NCBI RefSeq assembly: GCF_013342145.1
Contig: NZ_JABUQZ010000001.1
Location: 682,001-746,000, forward strand
DNA: 64,000 bases
Source: Haloterrigena gelatinilytica
GTDB lineage: Archaea > Halobacteriota > Halobacteria > Halobacteriales > Natrialbaceae
Direction: 5' to 3'
Part shown: positions 26,523-36,012 of the stretch, in pieces
Numbering within the stretch: position 1 is the stretch's first letter
How the letters are laid out: every line of letters starts with the position of its first letter
Notes under the pieces: generated by a model
The model's database searches: none
Told to the model about the DNA's origin: nothing
The model's input: only the letters and a program-made list of their open reading frames with translations
Made by a program: the position numbers and the translations under genes

Positions 26523-26801
26523 TCAGTACCGGATTTCGAAGCCGTCCTCGCCCCGCGGCTCCTCGTACTCGACCTCGACGTCCTCGACGTCGGCCGCGGG
26601 ACTGCCCGTGTGACACCACTCGATCATCTCCTCGACGGCGTCCTCGGGTCCTTCGAAGATCGCCTCGACGCGGCCGTCGTCCAAGTTCTTCACCCAGCCG
26701 TCGACACCCCTGTCGCGGGCCGTGTCTCGAGTGTTCGCGCGGTAGTAGACGCCCTGTACCTTCCCGGAGACGAAGACGTGTGCGCGGGTTCGGTCCGCCA
26801 T
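26523..26801 (-). CDS. acyP: Acylphosphatase
   Basis: Hydrolyses carboxyl-phosphate bonds of acyl phosphates. 92 residues, the normal size. The two catalytic residues are visible: Arg in SGKVQGVYYRANTRDTARDR and Asn in GWVKNLDDGRVEAIFEGPED; the ending EEPRGEDGFEIRY is typical. The ATG at 26801 is chosen because the fold begins at RTRAHVFVSGKVQGV. Confidence 0.95.
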   Translation of the reverse strand: MADRTRAHVFVSGKVQGVYYRANTRDTARDRGVDGWVKNLDDGRVEAIFEGPEDAVEEMIEWCHTGSPAADVEDVEVEYEEPRGEDGFEIRY

Positions 26802-27183
26802 GTGCGAGTGGTCGACCGCGAGCGGCAAAAAGCCGACTCTACGACGCGAGCCGTCGACTGATCACCCGCCGTGGCGCGCGCTGTCAGGCACTCGAGCGAA
26901 GCGAGGTGCGACCGACGGGAGCACCTCGACTGCGAACGGGGAGCGGAGTAACCGTGAGCGAAGCGAGGGCGCCTGTCGAATTTGCGCGGGGTCTTCGCGA
27001 ACGGAGTGAACGAAGGCTTGGGAGGCGCGAAGCGTCTTCCAGTGGATGAGCGAGGTCTCGATCCGCCACGACTACTCGAGTCCGTCCCTGATCTCGGAAC
27101 GGAAGCGCGTACTCCATCGACGACCACCGTGCACAGAAGCGACAACGGAAGGTAGCTCGAGCCCCTACAAACGCGCGATCCCA
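26802..27183. other. Intergenic region with inverted and direct short repeats
   Basis: About 380 bp before the nuclease gene. It holds GAGGTGC/GCACCTC (perfect 7-bp stem near 26902-26926) and a stem-loop around CTTCGCGAACGGAGTGAACGAAG at about 26994-27016, whose loop GAACGGAGTGA matches loops near tRNA-Leu. Repeated GCGAAGCGAG words follow. An in-frame ATG at 27046 precedes the nuclease but its first 46 residues are unlike the family. Confidence 0.45.
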
Positions 27184-28287
27184 GTGCCCGTTCGCCACCG
27201 TGACGGCATCCACTTCGAACTCGAGTCCTCGAAAGGCCTCGAGCGGCAATCACAGCCGCGGATCGTCGCCGACGCCCGCAGCGCCGTCGGGGCGATCAAC
27301 GTGGTGAGCCACGCCCACGCCGACCACACGTTTCGGTCGACTCCCGAGACGGTCGTCTGTTCGCCGGAAACCGCAGCGATCGCCGAGGCTCGCACCGGTA
27401 CCGGCTTCGAGTTCGTCGACTCCGCGCCGGGCGTCGACCTCGTTCCCGCCGGCCACGTCGTCGGCTCGCGCGCGGCGCTGCTCGACCTCGAGACCGCCGA
27501 CGGCGACTCCCGACGCTACTGCTACACCGGCGACTTCTCGACGCGCGATCGGTGCTACCTCGAGGGGTTCGACCCCGAGCGCATCGACGCCGACGTCCTC
27601 GTGATGGAGACGACCTACGGACTCCCGAAGTACCGTTTCCCGTCGCAAGAGGAACTCGAGGCCGAGATCGCCGACTGGATCCGCGACAACGACGACCGGC
27701 CGCTGTTCTGCTTCGGCTACTCGCTGGGCCGGGCCCAGAAGCTGCAGTGGATCGCCCGCGAGGCGCTGGCGGGGTCTCGAGCGGCCGACGGTGACACTCG
27801 AATCGATGCCGACGAGACTACCGCCACCGACAGCGACGACCTCGAGCGCGAGATCCTGGTGTCCGACTCGATCCGCGACGTCAACCGGGCCATCGAGACC
27901 GCCACGGACGGCCGACTCGCGTTCCCGGGCCGCCCGTACGACTCCCTGCGCGGCCTCTCCGACGAGATCGTGATCCTCCCGACCAACCAGGCCCGCGCGG
28001 ACTGGGTCGAGGCCGCCGTCGAGCGCGAGGGCGCGCTGAAGGCGGGCTTTTCCGGCTGGGCCGTCGACGATTTCTTCCTGTATCGGGGGAATTACGACGT
28101 CACCTTCCCGCTTACCGATCACTGCGACTTCGACGAACTGCTCGAGACGGTCCGGGCGATCGACCCCGAAACCGTCTACACCCACCACGGCTTTGACGAG
28201 GCCTTTGCGGACCGCCTCGAGACCGAGTACGGCTACCGGGCGCGACCGCTAAAGCGGGATCAGACCGCGCTCGAGGAGTTCTGCTGA
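27184..28287 (+). CDS. Metallo-beta-lactamase/beta-CASP-like nuclease (mRNA 3'-end processing factor type)
   Basis: 367 residues from GTG 27184. The zinc site is in VVSHAHADHTF (HxHxDH), with VPAGHVVGSRAALLDL, GDFSTRDR, METTYG, and later VYTHHGFDEAFADRLE. The family includes archaeal CPSF-like RNases and Artemis/exonuclease-like enzymes; the insertion with FCFGYSLGRAQKLQWIAREA fits a beta-CASP cap. RNA maturation or turnover or DNA end processing are possible. An ATG at 27046 is in frame, but the preceding 46 residues do not look like the family, so 27184 is preferred with moderate certainty. Confidence 0.82.
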   Translation: MPVRHRDGIHFELESSKGLERQSQPRIVADARSAVGAINVVSHAHADHTFRSTPETVVCSPETAAIAEARTGTGFEFVDSAPGVDLVPAGHVVGSRAALLDLETADGDSRRYCYTGDFSTRDRCYLEGFDPERIDADVLVMETTYGLPKYRFPSQEELEAEIADWIRDNDDRPLFCFGYSLGRAQKLQWIAREALAGSRAADGDTRIDADETTATDSDDLEREILVSDSIRDVNRAIETATDGRLAFPGRPYDSLRGLSDEIVILPTNQARADWVEAAVEREGALKAGFSGWAVDDFFLYRGNYDVTFPLTDHCDFDELLETVRAIDPETVYTHHGFDEAFADRLETEYGYRARPLKRDQTALEEFC

Positions 28288-28317
28288 TTCGGGCTCCGAA
28301 CGAGAGAGGACACGACC

Positions 28318-28563
28318 ATGGGCATCATCGAACGCATCGAAGACGAGTATCTCGACGTCTCGACGAGTCGCGCGACGCTCCGAGAGCTACTCGAGTTACT
28401 CGTCGGCGCGATCCTGTTCGTTCTCGTCGCGAGCGGACTCGCGTCTTATCTGGTCGGCGAGACGGCCGCCCGCTACGTCGCCGCCGTACTCGCGGCTATC
28501 TTCGCCGTTATGCTCGTCTCGCAGGCCTACTGGGCGATGACCGGGCGCGAGGACTACGACTGA
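28318..28563 (+). CDS. Small two-helix membrane protein (81 aa)
   Basis: MGIIERIEDEYLDVSTSRAT is a soluble acidic head, followed by LLELLVGAILFVLVASGLAS and YVAAVLAAIFAVMLVSQAYW as membrane helices and a short acidic end. It lies 30 bases after the nuclease gene, probably in the same transcript. No family is recognised. Confidence 0.7.
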   Translation: MGIIERIEDEYLDVSTSRATLRELLELLVGAILFVLVASGLASYLVGETAARYVAAVLAAIFAVMLVSQAYWAMTGREDYD

Positions 28564-28611
28564 GCGCCGATCGACACAGCGGCGGCCGAGCGATTGTCCG
28601 CGCGAACGGCG

Positions 28612-29541
28612 TCACTCGCCGGTCCGCAGGTGGTGGAAGATGTAGGTCTGGGCGTACCCGGCGTACTCCCCGCCCAGTCGCTCGCGGATCGCCCGCGAGG
28701 TCGCGGCGTAAGAGCCGCGGTCGCAGTCGGGGTAGTACTCCTCGACGGCCGACTTGAGCCACGTGTCGAGGGGGACGGCCTCGTCGAATCCCAGCGAGAA
28801 CAGGAGCACGCAGTCGGCGACCTTGTCCCCGACGCCGACGAACCGCGTCAGGTACTCCCGCGCGGCCTCGTATGCGAGGTCCCGCGCTTCCTCGGGGTGG
28901 GCCTCGCCGTCGGCCACCATCTCGGCCGTGCGAACGACGTAGGGGGCGCGGTAGCCCAGTCCCAGGTCCCGCAGTTCGGCCTCGGTCGCCGCCGCGAGTT
29001 GCGCCGGCGTCGGGAACGCGTGGTAGGTCTCGCCGTCGAACGCGATCGCGTCGCCGTATTCTCGAGCCAGCGTCGAGACCATCGTGTGGATCCGACCGAC
29101 CCGCATCTGCGTCGAACAGATAAACGAGATCAGGCAGCCGAAGGCCGGATCGTCGACCAGTCGCATCCCGCGGTGGGCCTCGTAGGCTTCGCGAAGGAGG
29201 GGATCGTCCGGCGCCGCGTCGACGATCGCCCCGAGGTCGTCGTCCAGGCGCAACAGGTCGCGGACGATCGGTTCGGCGTCGGTCGTCGACGCCCACTCGA
29301 GACGGCCGGTCGTCGCGTCGGCCGCCACCCCGGCGGTCGGATCGCCCTCCGGACCGCCGCGGCGGCGAACGCGGATCACCTCCCCGTCGACGACGGTGTG
29401 ATACCACGCGTTCGGCGCCGGCGACCCGCCGTACATCTCGCCGTCGCTGCGCCGCCAGAGGTAGCTCTGTCCGCTCTCGAGCGTGCGATACAGGTCGAGA
29501 CCGCCCCCGAGTTCGTCGACCGGAATCGTCCCTGACTCCAT
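28612..29541 (-). CDS. OGG1-type 8-oxoguanine DNA glycosylase/AP lyase
   Basis: Base-excision repair of oxidised guanine. 309 residues. The N-terminal OGG_N part (LDLYRTLESGQSYLWRRSDG) is followed by an HhH-GPD domain; the catalytic Lys240 is in FVGVGDKVADCVLLFSL and Asp259 in AVPLDTWLKSAVEEYY. CLISFICSTQMRVGRIHTMV is the family's N(I/F)I.S.NN-like region. The end AQTYIFHHLRTGE resembles Y.Q..LF found in OGG proteins. The substrate range is not fixed by sequence. Confidence 0.92.
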   Translation of the reverse strand: MESGTIPVDELGGGLDLYRTLESGQSYLWRRSDGEMYGGSPAPNAWYHTVVDGEVIRVRRRGGPEGDPTAGVAADATTGRLEWASTTDAEPIVRDLLRLDDDLGAIVDAAPDDPLLREAYEAHRGMRLVDDPAFGCLISFICSTQMRVGRIHTMVSTLAREYGDAIAFDGETYHAFPTPAQLAAATEAELRDLGLGYRAPYVVRTAEMVADGEAHPEEARDLAYEAAREYLTRFVGVGDKVADCVLLFSLGFDEAVPLDTWLKSAVEEYYPDCDRGSYAATSRAIRERLGGEYAGYAQTYIFHHLRTGE

Positions 29542-29746
29542 CTAGCCGTCCGTTCGGGGGCGCGGGCTTTTGCCTTTCGAACCGACGGGGCAGACGGGTG
29601 GCCGGTCGATCGAATCAGCCGCACAGCGCGTGAGATTACCTAGCTATCCAGCCGACGGGGCGCTCGCCGGGCAGAGCTAGCTCTCGAACAGAGTGTCCTG
29701 TCTCCTGAGGCGAACTTTCATACTGGATGCGACACAATATCCGCAC

Positions 29747-30199
29747 ATGAACTGCAGGGTTGTCGTCGAAGCCGCCGTGCCGGTGTTCGATGTGGAAACT
29801 CCGGACGAGGCGATTCGCATCGCCATTTCGAAGACGGGTGAGATGCTAAACCCTGACTTAAACTACGTCGAGATCAACATGGGCGAGCGCACCTCCCCAT
29901 CGGGAGAGGAGCTCCCGCCCGCCTTCATCGCGGCCGACGAGGCACTGGTCGCGCTCGAACTGGAGATGACCGTCTTCAACGTCGAGCGCGAGGAACACGC
30001 CTCCCGCATCGCGCGCAAGGAGATCGGCCAACTCCTCGAGAACATCCCCCTCGAGGTCATCGAGGTCGAGGAACTCGAGGAAGACGAAGTCGACGACGAG
30101 TCGGACACCGAAACGGAGGAGTCGTCGACCGCGGAGACCGACGACGAGGAGACCGACGACGAGGAGATCCTCCCCGAGTTCGAGGATCTGGTCGAGTAA
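29747..30199 (+). CDS. UPF0212/DUF555 family protein
   Basis: 150 residues of an archaea-only family of unknown function: MNCRVVVEAAVPVFDVETPD, then EAIRIAISKTGEMLNPDLNY, and ALELEMTVFNVEREEHASRI followed by IARKEIGQLLENIPLEVIEV; the last 40 residues are an acidic tail. The ATG at 29747 is chosen because the family begins with MxCRVVVEAAVPV. Upstream at about 29717-29736 TACTGGATGCGACACAATAT is AT-rich. Confidence 0.85.
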   Translation: MNCRVVVEAAVPVFDVETPDEAIRIAISKTGEMLNPDLNYVEINMGERTSPSGEELPPAFIAADEALVALELEMTVFNVEREEHASRIARKEIGQLLENIPLEVIEVEELEEDEVDDESDTETEESSTAETDDEETDDEEILPEFEDLVE

Positions 30200-30413
30200 C
30201 TGACGTCCCCGCCTGACTCTCCGGTGTATTTTCGCGAGCGATACGCACAGCACTGAACAGGAGTCCGACTATCGCGACGGATAGCAGCGCGAGTATCGCG
30301 AAACGTAGCAGAATGGCGCTCGTCGCCGACGAGGCGCACAAGAAGCCGGCGTAGCATATGAAGACGAGTCTCGCCAGTCAGCGGTTGAGTTATCGAAGGA
30401 GATGTCGTCTGTC
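30200..30413. other. Short intergenic region, no gene seen
   Basis: 214 bp between convergent genes. No start-to-stop frame with haloarchaeal composition and no RNA is recognised. Confidence 0.4.
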
Positions 30414-30656
30414 TCAGTCCGCAGTAGCGGCGACTGCTTCCTGCTCCCCCTCGCGCATGTTCTTCGTGATTCCCCCGGCGAGTGCGAAGACAGCAGCTTT
30501 GTGATCGGTTTTTGACTTGTGGATCGATGTCGGTCGGATGCCCCGCGACTCGTACTCCTCGAGGTCGATAGTACAGTCATCCCACTCCGCGCACTGGTTC
30601 GATACCTCCGCGAGAAGGCCGTGAAGGTGAATGAGCTCCTGCTTCTTCATAACCAT
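30414..30656 (-). CDS. UPF0058 family protein
   Basis: 80 residues of an archaeal family: MKKQELIHLHGLLAEVSNQC, with an acidic helix and the ending TDHKAAVFALAGGITKNMRE. These proteins are thought to be helical dimers in haloarchaea; their job is unknown. Either ATG (30656 or 30650) is possible; a TATA-like AATATAACC on the minus strand at about 30677-30685 favours 30656. Confidence 0.85.
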   Translation of the reverse strand: MVMKKQELIHLHGLLAEVSNQCAEWDDCTIDLEEYESRGIRPTSIHKSKTDHKAAVFALAGGITKNMREGEQEAVAATAD

Positions 30657-30946
30657 GCAATCATACCCACTGCAGGGTTATATTATTATCTTGAGTCGCG
30701 TTAGCACGGGCCCTGAGTTCAGTCGACAGGACGTCGCCGGATAGAAATCGCGGAAAGGGGTCCCTACTCGGAACAAAACCGCTCGAAGGAAGCGCGTACA
30801 ATGGGGTATTACACGAATAATGAGCGCTTTCAGCGGGGGGTTGAACGCTCCAGTCAGGCTCGGTAAACGGTCACTACTACTGGACACTGACGCGAGAGAA
30901 TCGAAGAAGTGGGCGGATCGCGCTCCGCACCGCACGGGGTCGATCG
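30657..30946. other. Intergenic region, AT-rich promoter end only
   Basis: 290 bp. The UPF0058 TATA box is near 30680. The remainder has no gene of normal composition. Confidence 0.4.
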
Positions 30947-31126
30947 CTAGCCGAGTTGTTTCAACGTCTGGAGATCCCGATCGGTTCGCGTGAACTCGGA
31001 CATCCGCCGCGAGGCGTGACAGCCGGGGCAGTGAAACATGTCGGCGGCAGCGGGGAGTTCGCCGGGAGAAATCTGCCAATCTTTCGCACATTCTGGACAC
31101 AACAGTTGCACGGTCGTTTCGTCCAT
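30947..31126 (-). CDS. Small zinc-ribbon protein (59 aa)
   Basis: MDETTVQLLCPECAKDWQIS has CPEC, and MFHCPGCHASRRMSEFTRTD has CPGC, giving a four-Cys zinc ribbon. The same layout is common in haloarchaeal micro-proteins. Upstream in-frame ATG at 31153 adds nine residues; 31126 is preferred because the ribbon starts just after it. Function is unknown; it is close to the tfb gene but transcribed in the same direction after it. Confidence 0.8.
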   Translation of the reverse strand: MDETTVQLLCPECAKDWQISPGELPAAADMFHCPGCHASRRMSEFTRTDRDLQTLKQLG

Positions 31127-31236
31127 GCCATGATATTCCACACCGCACCTCAAAAGTGTTGTCGCTTCCCAATCAGCCGCTTACGGCACCCGAGGTCGAA
31201 TCGAAACCGCCGATGACAGACCCCGAAACATGGCGT

Positions 31237-32208
31237 TTACGCCGGGGCTGCCGTGTCGGAGGCCTCGAGCAGCTCCTTGTAGCGGTTGCGGATCGTGACC
31301 TCGGAGATGCTGGCGACTTCGCTGACGTCGTTCTGGGTGACCTTCTCGTTGGTCAGCAGGGCGGCGGCGTAGACCGCGGCGGCCGCGAGGCCGACCGGCG
31401 ACTTGCCGCTGTGGACGCCCTCCTGACGGGCCGACTCGAGCAGTTCGCGGGCCATGCGCTCGGTCTCGTCCGAGAGGTCGAGGTCGCTGACGAACCGCGG
31501 CACGTAGTGTTCGGGGTCGGCCGGCTTGACCTCGAGGCCGAGTTCCCGGATGATGTACCGGTACGTGCGGGTCAGCTCCATCTTCTCGACGCGGCTGACG
31601 GCCGAAATTTCGTCGAGGCTACGCGGCGTGCCCGCCTGGCGGGCCGCGGCGTACAGCGACGCTGTCGCGACGCCCTCGATCGAACGGCCCGGCAGCAGGT
31701 CCTCCTCGAGCGCGCGGCGGTAGATCACGCTGGCGGTCTCGCGGACGTTCTCCGGGAGACCGAGCGCGCTCGCCATCCGGTCGATCTCGCCAAGCGCCTG
31801 CTTGAGGTTGCGCTCCTTGGAGTCGCGGGTGCGGAACCGCTCGTTCCAGGTGCGCAGGCGCTGCATCTTCTGGCGCTGACGACTCGAGAGGGCCCGGCCG
31901 TAGGCGTCCTTGTCCTGCCAGCCGATGTTCGTCGAGAGGCCCTGGTCGTGCATCATGTTCGTCGTCGGCGCGCCGACGCGGGACTTCTCGTCCTTCTCGG
32001 CGGCGTCGAAGGCCCGCCACTCGGGGCCGCGGTCGATCTCGTCTTCCTCGACGACGAGACCGCAGTCTTCACAGACCGTCTCGGCGTGTTCGGCGTCCGA
32101 TACGACTCGGCCGCCACACTCGGGGCAGCGCTCTTGCTCCCCCGACTGTTCGGTCGTTTCCTCGCTCTCCGTCTCGCCTGAGTACGTTTTGATGGTGGTG
32201 TCTGTCAT
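31237..32208 (-). CDS. tfb: Transcription initiation factor IIB (TFB)
   Basis: Binds TBP-TATA and recruits RNA polymerase. 323 residues: a Zn ribbon (CPECGGRVVSDAEHAETVCE, then DCGLVVEEDEIDRGPEWRAF), the B-reader/linker (AFDAAEKDEKSRVGAPTT), two cyclin repeats (repeat 1 near 120-210 with FRTRDSKERNLKQALGEIDR; repeat 2 near 215-310 with KVTQNDVSEVASISEVTIRN). Haloarchaea usually carry several tfb genes; this is one. The upstream region 32284-32360 has two TATA-like stretches, pointing to a 5' leader of roughly 50-100 bases. Related to the short TFB-like protein at 10260-10568. Confidence 0.97.
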   Translation of the reverse strand: MTDTTIKTYSGETESEETTEQSGEQERCPECGGRVVSDAEHAETVCEDCGLVVEEDEIDRGPEWRAFDAAEKDEKSRVGAPTTNMMHDQGLSTNIGWQDKDAYGRALSSRQRQKMQRLRTWNERFRTRDSKERNLKQALGEIDRMASALGLPENVRETASVIYRRALEEDLLPGRSIEGVATASLYAAARQAGTPRSLDEISAVSRVEKMELTRTYRYIIRELGLEVKPADPEHYVPRFVSDLDLSDETERMARELLESARQEGVHSGKSPVGLAAAAVYAAALLTNEKVTQNDVSEVASISEVTIRNRYKELLEASDTAAPA

Positions 32209-32610
32209 GGTGTGTGTATCGGGTGCGTTACTCGGGGCTCCCGGGTGGGGTAACCAGAAGAAACCCGGTCGCCTCAGCTAACATAGGGTAAGGCCGTAAG
32301 TCATATAAAGGTTTCGCCTATCTTATAAACTGTTCGGATTTTCTATTATATATGTTGCGGTTATATTGGTGTTACTCGTGCGGATTCCGGGGATGCCGCG
32401 ACGACGCACTCCGTCGGCGATTCGGTAGTGCGAGTTACCCGCCGGCGAGCTCGGTCCGACTCGGTCGGCGCGTACCATCACCATCGCAGTCGACCGTACA
32501 ACAGCGAGCTACAGAAGTGTAGTGTCCAAATGCATTGGTACCGTCTCGCCGTCCGCGCTCCGTCTCCTCGGTCTCGAGCCCGACGCGGCTCGCCGGCCGC
32601 GAGCGGACCG
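32209..32610. promoter_or_regulatory. AT-rich upstream region of tfb
   Basis: About 400 bp. On the minus strand TTTATATG at about 32302-32309 and TTTATAAG at about 32322-32329 are possible TATA boxes for tfb, with more AT-rich sequence (ATTATATATG) at 32344-32353. No gene of normal composition is seen in the rest. Confidence 0.5.
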
Positions 32611-32895
32611 CTAGACCGTAAACAGGTGTCCCTCAGTCGGCACGTCGAACAGGCCGACTCGAGCGCCCGCGTCGAGCCACGCGTGGCCGTAGGAGAACGA
32701 CGCCAGCGCGTTGACGAGGTCGTCCGCCTCGCGGAAGTGACGGCCGTCCTCGAGGTACGACGACGCCATCTCGTAACATTCGGCCGCCGCCTCGGCCATC
32801 GGGGTTCCTTCCGGCGGCGCGACCGACGCCGCCTCGAGGGCCTCCGCGAGCAACTCGCCGTAGCGATCCGTCTTCTCCTCGAGATCCGCAGCCAT
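32611..32895 (-). CDS. DUF357 family protein
   Basis: 94 residues: MAADLEEKTDRYGELLAEAL, then AECYEMASSYLEDGRHFREA and ALASFSYGHAWLDAGARVGL, a helical archaeal family of unknown function that often resembles HEPN/TPR-like bundles. ATG 32895 is chosen over 32985 because the family begins at ADLxEKTDRY. Divergent from the DUF389 gene. Confidence 0.85.
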   Translation of the reverse strand: MAADLEEKTDRYGELLAEALEAASVAPPEGTPMAEAAAECYEMASSYLEDGRHFREADDLVNALASFSYGHAWLDAGARVGLFDVPTEGHLFTV

Positions 32896-33141
32896 GGTCG
32901 ATACTCGTCGGTCGAGACCGTAAGTGCGTTGTCTCGCCCGGGCGTCGGCGACGGATCGGCGCCGGGGATCGCCTTCCACCATCACCTACGGGGAAGCGGA
33001 GCCGGAACTCGACGCCGCGCCACCGTCGGCAACACCGGCACGGCGGGCGCGCCCGACTCCGACGGTAACCGGGAAGAAACGATCGGAAACAACAGTATAA
33101 CGACCGCATAGGTATCACGCGACGACTCGTCTCCGTCGCCA

Positions 33142-34437
33142 GTGCGACTACTGCAGGTGTTCGTCCCGGCCGAAACGCGGGACGCGGCGCTCGACGTGCT
33201 CGAGGACGAGGGCCTCGATTACGTTCGAACGAACGAGAGCAGCGACCGAGGGGAGGGCGAACTCGTCACGTTCCCGGTCCCGACGCAGGCGGTCGACAGC
33301 GTGCTCACGTCGCTGCGCGAGGCCGGCGTCGAGGACGACTTCATCGTCGTCTCCTCGATCGAGACGGCCCGGACACCGCGAATCGAGGAGCTCGAGGAAC
33401 GGTACGTCAACGGACAGGAGGAAGACGACAGCATCGCCCGCGAGGAGATCCGCACGCGGGCGCTGAACATGACGCCCGGTCGCGTCACCTACTACGCGAT
33501 GACGGTCCTGAGCGCGATCGTCGCGACGGCGGGCTTGCTGCTGGACTCGCCGGCGATCGTCGTCGGGTCGATGGTGATCGCGCCGCAGGTCAGCGCCGCG
33601 CTGACGGGGACCGTCGGCCTCGTGCTCGACGACCGCGACATGATCGCCGGCGGACTCACCTCGCTGGCGATGGGGCTCGTCGTCGCCATCGCCAGCGCCT
33701 TCGCGTTCGCGTGGCTGGTCCGGTCCGGTGGGGTCGTTCCCTCGACGATCGATATCACGGCCATCGTGCAGGTCCAGAACCGGATCTCGCCGGGGCTGCT
33801 CGCGCTCGTGGTCGGCGTCTGCGCCGGCGCCGCCGGCGCGTTCGGCCTCGCGACGGCGATTCCCGTCTCGCTGGTCGGCGTGATGATCGCCGTCGCGCTC
33901 ATCCCGGCGGCCGCGGCGGTCGGCATCGGGCTGGCCTGGGGCGAGACGACCGTCGCCGTCGGCGCCGGCGCGCTGGTCGCCGTCAACGCTACGTCGATCC
34001 TCTTCGCCGGCCTCGCGGTCTTCTGGTATCTCGGCTACCGGCCCGACGGCTGGACGCGGGGATCGCTCCGAGACAACGTCCCCGGCGAGTGGCTCGATAC
34101 CCTCCTCATCGCCGCCGTCGTCGGCATGCTCGTCTTCGCCGCCGGCGGGCTGGTCATCGGCCAGTACGTGAGCCACCAGAACGCCGTCAACGACGAGGTG
34201 CGGACCGTCCTCGAGGACGAGGCGTACGACGACCTCGAGCTCGTCGAGGTGCGCACCGAGTTCGTCGGTCCCGGGACCGACGGCGAGCCGGCGGTCACCG
34301 TCGTCGTCCAGCGACCCGCCGACGTTCCGTATCCGACCCTCGTCTCGACCCTCGAGGCCGGCCTCGAGGACCGGACCGACCGCGACGTGGCCGTGACCGT
34401 CGAGTTCGTCGAGAGCGGGGCCCCACAGGCCTCGTAG
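33142..34437 (+). CDS. DUF389 (TIGR00341) membrane protein
   Basis: 431 residues. The N-terminal soluble part (MRLLQVFVPAETRDAALDVL, then a regulatory-looking alpha/beta region to about residue 95) precedes eight or so membrane segments starting with RVTYYAMTVLSAIVATAGLL; the signature LLDSPAIVVGSMVIAPQVSA is typical of the TIGR00341 family. A polar domain follows. Function is unknown; some members are considered transporter-like. The start is GTG 33142. Confidence 0.85.
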   Translation: MRLLQVFVPAETRDAALDVLEDEGLDYVRTNESSDRGEGELVTFPVPTQAVDSVLTSLREAGVEDDFIVVSSIETARTPRIEELEERYVNGQEEDDSIAREEIRTRALNMTPGRVTYYAMTVLSAIVATAGLLLDSPAIVVGSMVIAPQVSAALTGTVGLVLDDRDMIAGGLTSLAMGLVVAIASAFAFAWLVRSGGVVPSTIDITAIVQVQNRISPGLLALVVGVCAGAAGAFGLATAIPVSLVGVMIAVALIPAAAAVGIGLAWGETTVAVGAGALVAVNATSILFAGLAVFWYLGYRPDGWTRGSLRDNVPGEWLDTLLIAAVVGMLVFAAGGLVIGQYVSHQNAVNDEVRTVLEDEAYDDLELVEVRTEFVGPGTDGEPAVTVVVQRPADVPYPTLVSTLEAGLEDRTDRDVAVTVEFVESGAPQAS

Positions 34438-34566
34438 TCAATAGCGAGACGCGAGACGCCTCGCGACCGCGAGCGGAGATCGAACGACGGCACCGGTGCG
34501 TCGTAGCAACCGCTCGAGATTGCTGAGAACGCAAGGGGTTTAGGCGCTCTATCCCAACCCTGATAC

Positions 34567-35937
34567 ATGAGCGAACAGCCTCGCGTCGAGATCTATACCA
34601 AGGAGGACTGTCCGTACTGCGAGAAGGCAAAGGACCTGTTCGATAGCAAGGACGTCGAGTACGAGACGTACAACGTCACGGGCGACGACGACCTCTTCGA
34701 GGAGATGGTCGAACGCGCCGACGGCCGCAAGACCGCGCCCGAAGTGTTCATCGACGACGAACTCATCGGCGGCTGGGACGACACCAGCGCGCTCAACGAG
34801 ACGGGCGAGTTGGACGAAAAGCTCGGCATCGCGAGCGATGCGCCGGAGGGGCATCGAAACGGAGGCGGCGAAGCCGCCGGCGCCGAGGACGGCGAGATCC
34901 TCGAGCACCGCAAACTGATCATCGCCGGCACCGGGATCGCCGGCCTCACCGCCGCGATCTACGCCGGTCGATCGAACAACGAGCCGCTGGTCATCGAGGG
35001 CGACGAGCCCGGCGGCCAGCTCACCCTCACCACGGACGTCGCGAACTACCCCGGCTTCCCCGAGGGGATCAGCGGGCCCGAACTGGTCAACAACATGAAA
35101 GAGCAGGCCAAACAGTTCGGCGCCGAGCTGAAAAACGGCATCATCGAGTCCGTCGACGCGGACACCCGCCCGTTCCGCGTCGAGTTGACCAACGGCGACG
35201 TCTACACGGCCGACGCCGTCATCGCCGCCTCCGGCGCCAGCGCTCGAACGCTCGGCATCCCCGGCGAGGACGAACTCATGGGCTACGGGCTCTCGACCTG
35301 TGCGACCTGTGACGGCGCGTTCTTCCGCGGCGAAGACATGCTCGTCGTCGGCGGCGGCGACGCCGCCATGGAGGAGGCCACCTTCCTGACAAAATTCGCC
35401 GACACCGTCTACATCGCCCACCGCCGCGACGAGTTCCGCGCCGAGGACTACTGGGTCGACCGCGTCGAGGAGAAGGTCGAGGAGGGCGAGATCGAGATCA
35501 TGAAGAACACCGAACTCGTCGAGGTCCACGGCTCCCAGGAGGAGGGCGTCGACCACGTCACCCTCGTCGAGAACGATCAGGGCCACCCCACCGACCGACT
35601 CGACGACCCCGAGACCGAGGAGTTCGACTTCGACGTCGGCGCCGTCTTCCTCGCGATCGGCCACACGCCCAACACGGAGTACCTCGAGGGCACCGGCGTC
35701 GAGATGGACGCCGACGGCTACCTGAAGACGAAGGGCGGCGACGGCGGCGGCCAGACCGAGACCCACGTCCCCGGTATCTTCGGCGCCGGCGACGTCGTCG
35801 ACTACCACTACCAGCAGGCCGTCACCGCTGCGGGCATGGGCTCGAAGGCCGCGCTGGACGCCGACGAGTACCTCGAGGACCTCGAGCGCGCCGACTCGAG
35901 TATCGAAGAAGTCGAACCGGCCGCGGCCGACGACTGA
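34567..35937 (+). CDS. trxB: Thioredoxin-disulfide reductase with N-terminal glutaredoxin domain
   Basis: 456 residues, a fusion. Residues 1-90: glutaredoxin with CPYC at 15-18 (IYTKEDCPYCEKAKDLF) and the TAPEVFIDDELIGG cis-Pro motif. After a Gly-rich linker, a FAD- and NADPH-binding reductase: GTGIAGLTAAIYAGR, redox pair C245/C248 in STCATCDGAFF, NADPH loop VVGGGDAAMEEA and HRRDEF (2'-phosphate binding), and the end FGAGDVVDYHYQQAVTAAGM. The fused design would hand electrons straight from reductase to the Grx domain; similar fusions exist in other haloarchaea. Confidence 0.95.
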   Translation: MSEQPRVEIYTKEDCPYCEKAKDLFDSKDVEYETYNVTGDDDLFEEMVERADGRKTAPEVFIDDELIGGWDDTSALNETGELDEKLGIASDAPEGHRNGGGEAAGAEDGEILEHRKLIIAGTGIAGLTAAIYAGRSNNEPLVIEGDEPGGQLTLTTDVANYPGFPEGISGPELVNNMKEQAKQFGAELKNGIIESVDADTRPFRVELTNGDVYTADAVIAASGASARTLGIPGEDELMGYGLSTCATCDGAFFRGEDMLVVGGGDAAMEEATFLTKFADTVYIAHRRDEFRAEDYWVDRVEEKVEEGEIEIMKNTELVEVHGSQEEGVDHVTLVENDQGHPTDRLDDPETEEFDFDVGAVFLAIGHTPNTEYLEGTGVEMDADGYLKTKGGDGGGQTETHVPGIFGAGDVVDYHYQQAVTAAGMGSKAALDADEYLEDLERADSSIEEVEPAAADD

Positions 35938-36012
35938 GCACGCCGTTCAACGCGCGCTGGCTAGCGCTCGAGTACGAAGCGGGAGATCTCGGGGTATGTC
36001 GTACGTCGATTC

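Noticed and set aside
27046-27183. N-terminal extension of the beta-CASP-like nuclease
   Set aside because: The 46 residues are Arg/Ser-rich and the family starts at the GTG at 27184; the stretch overlaps repeat-rich intergenic DNA.
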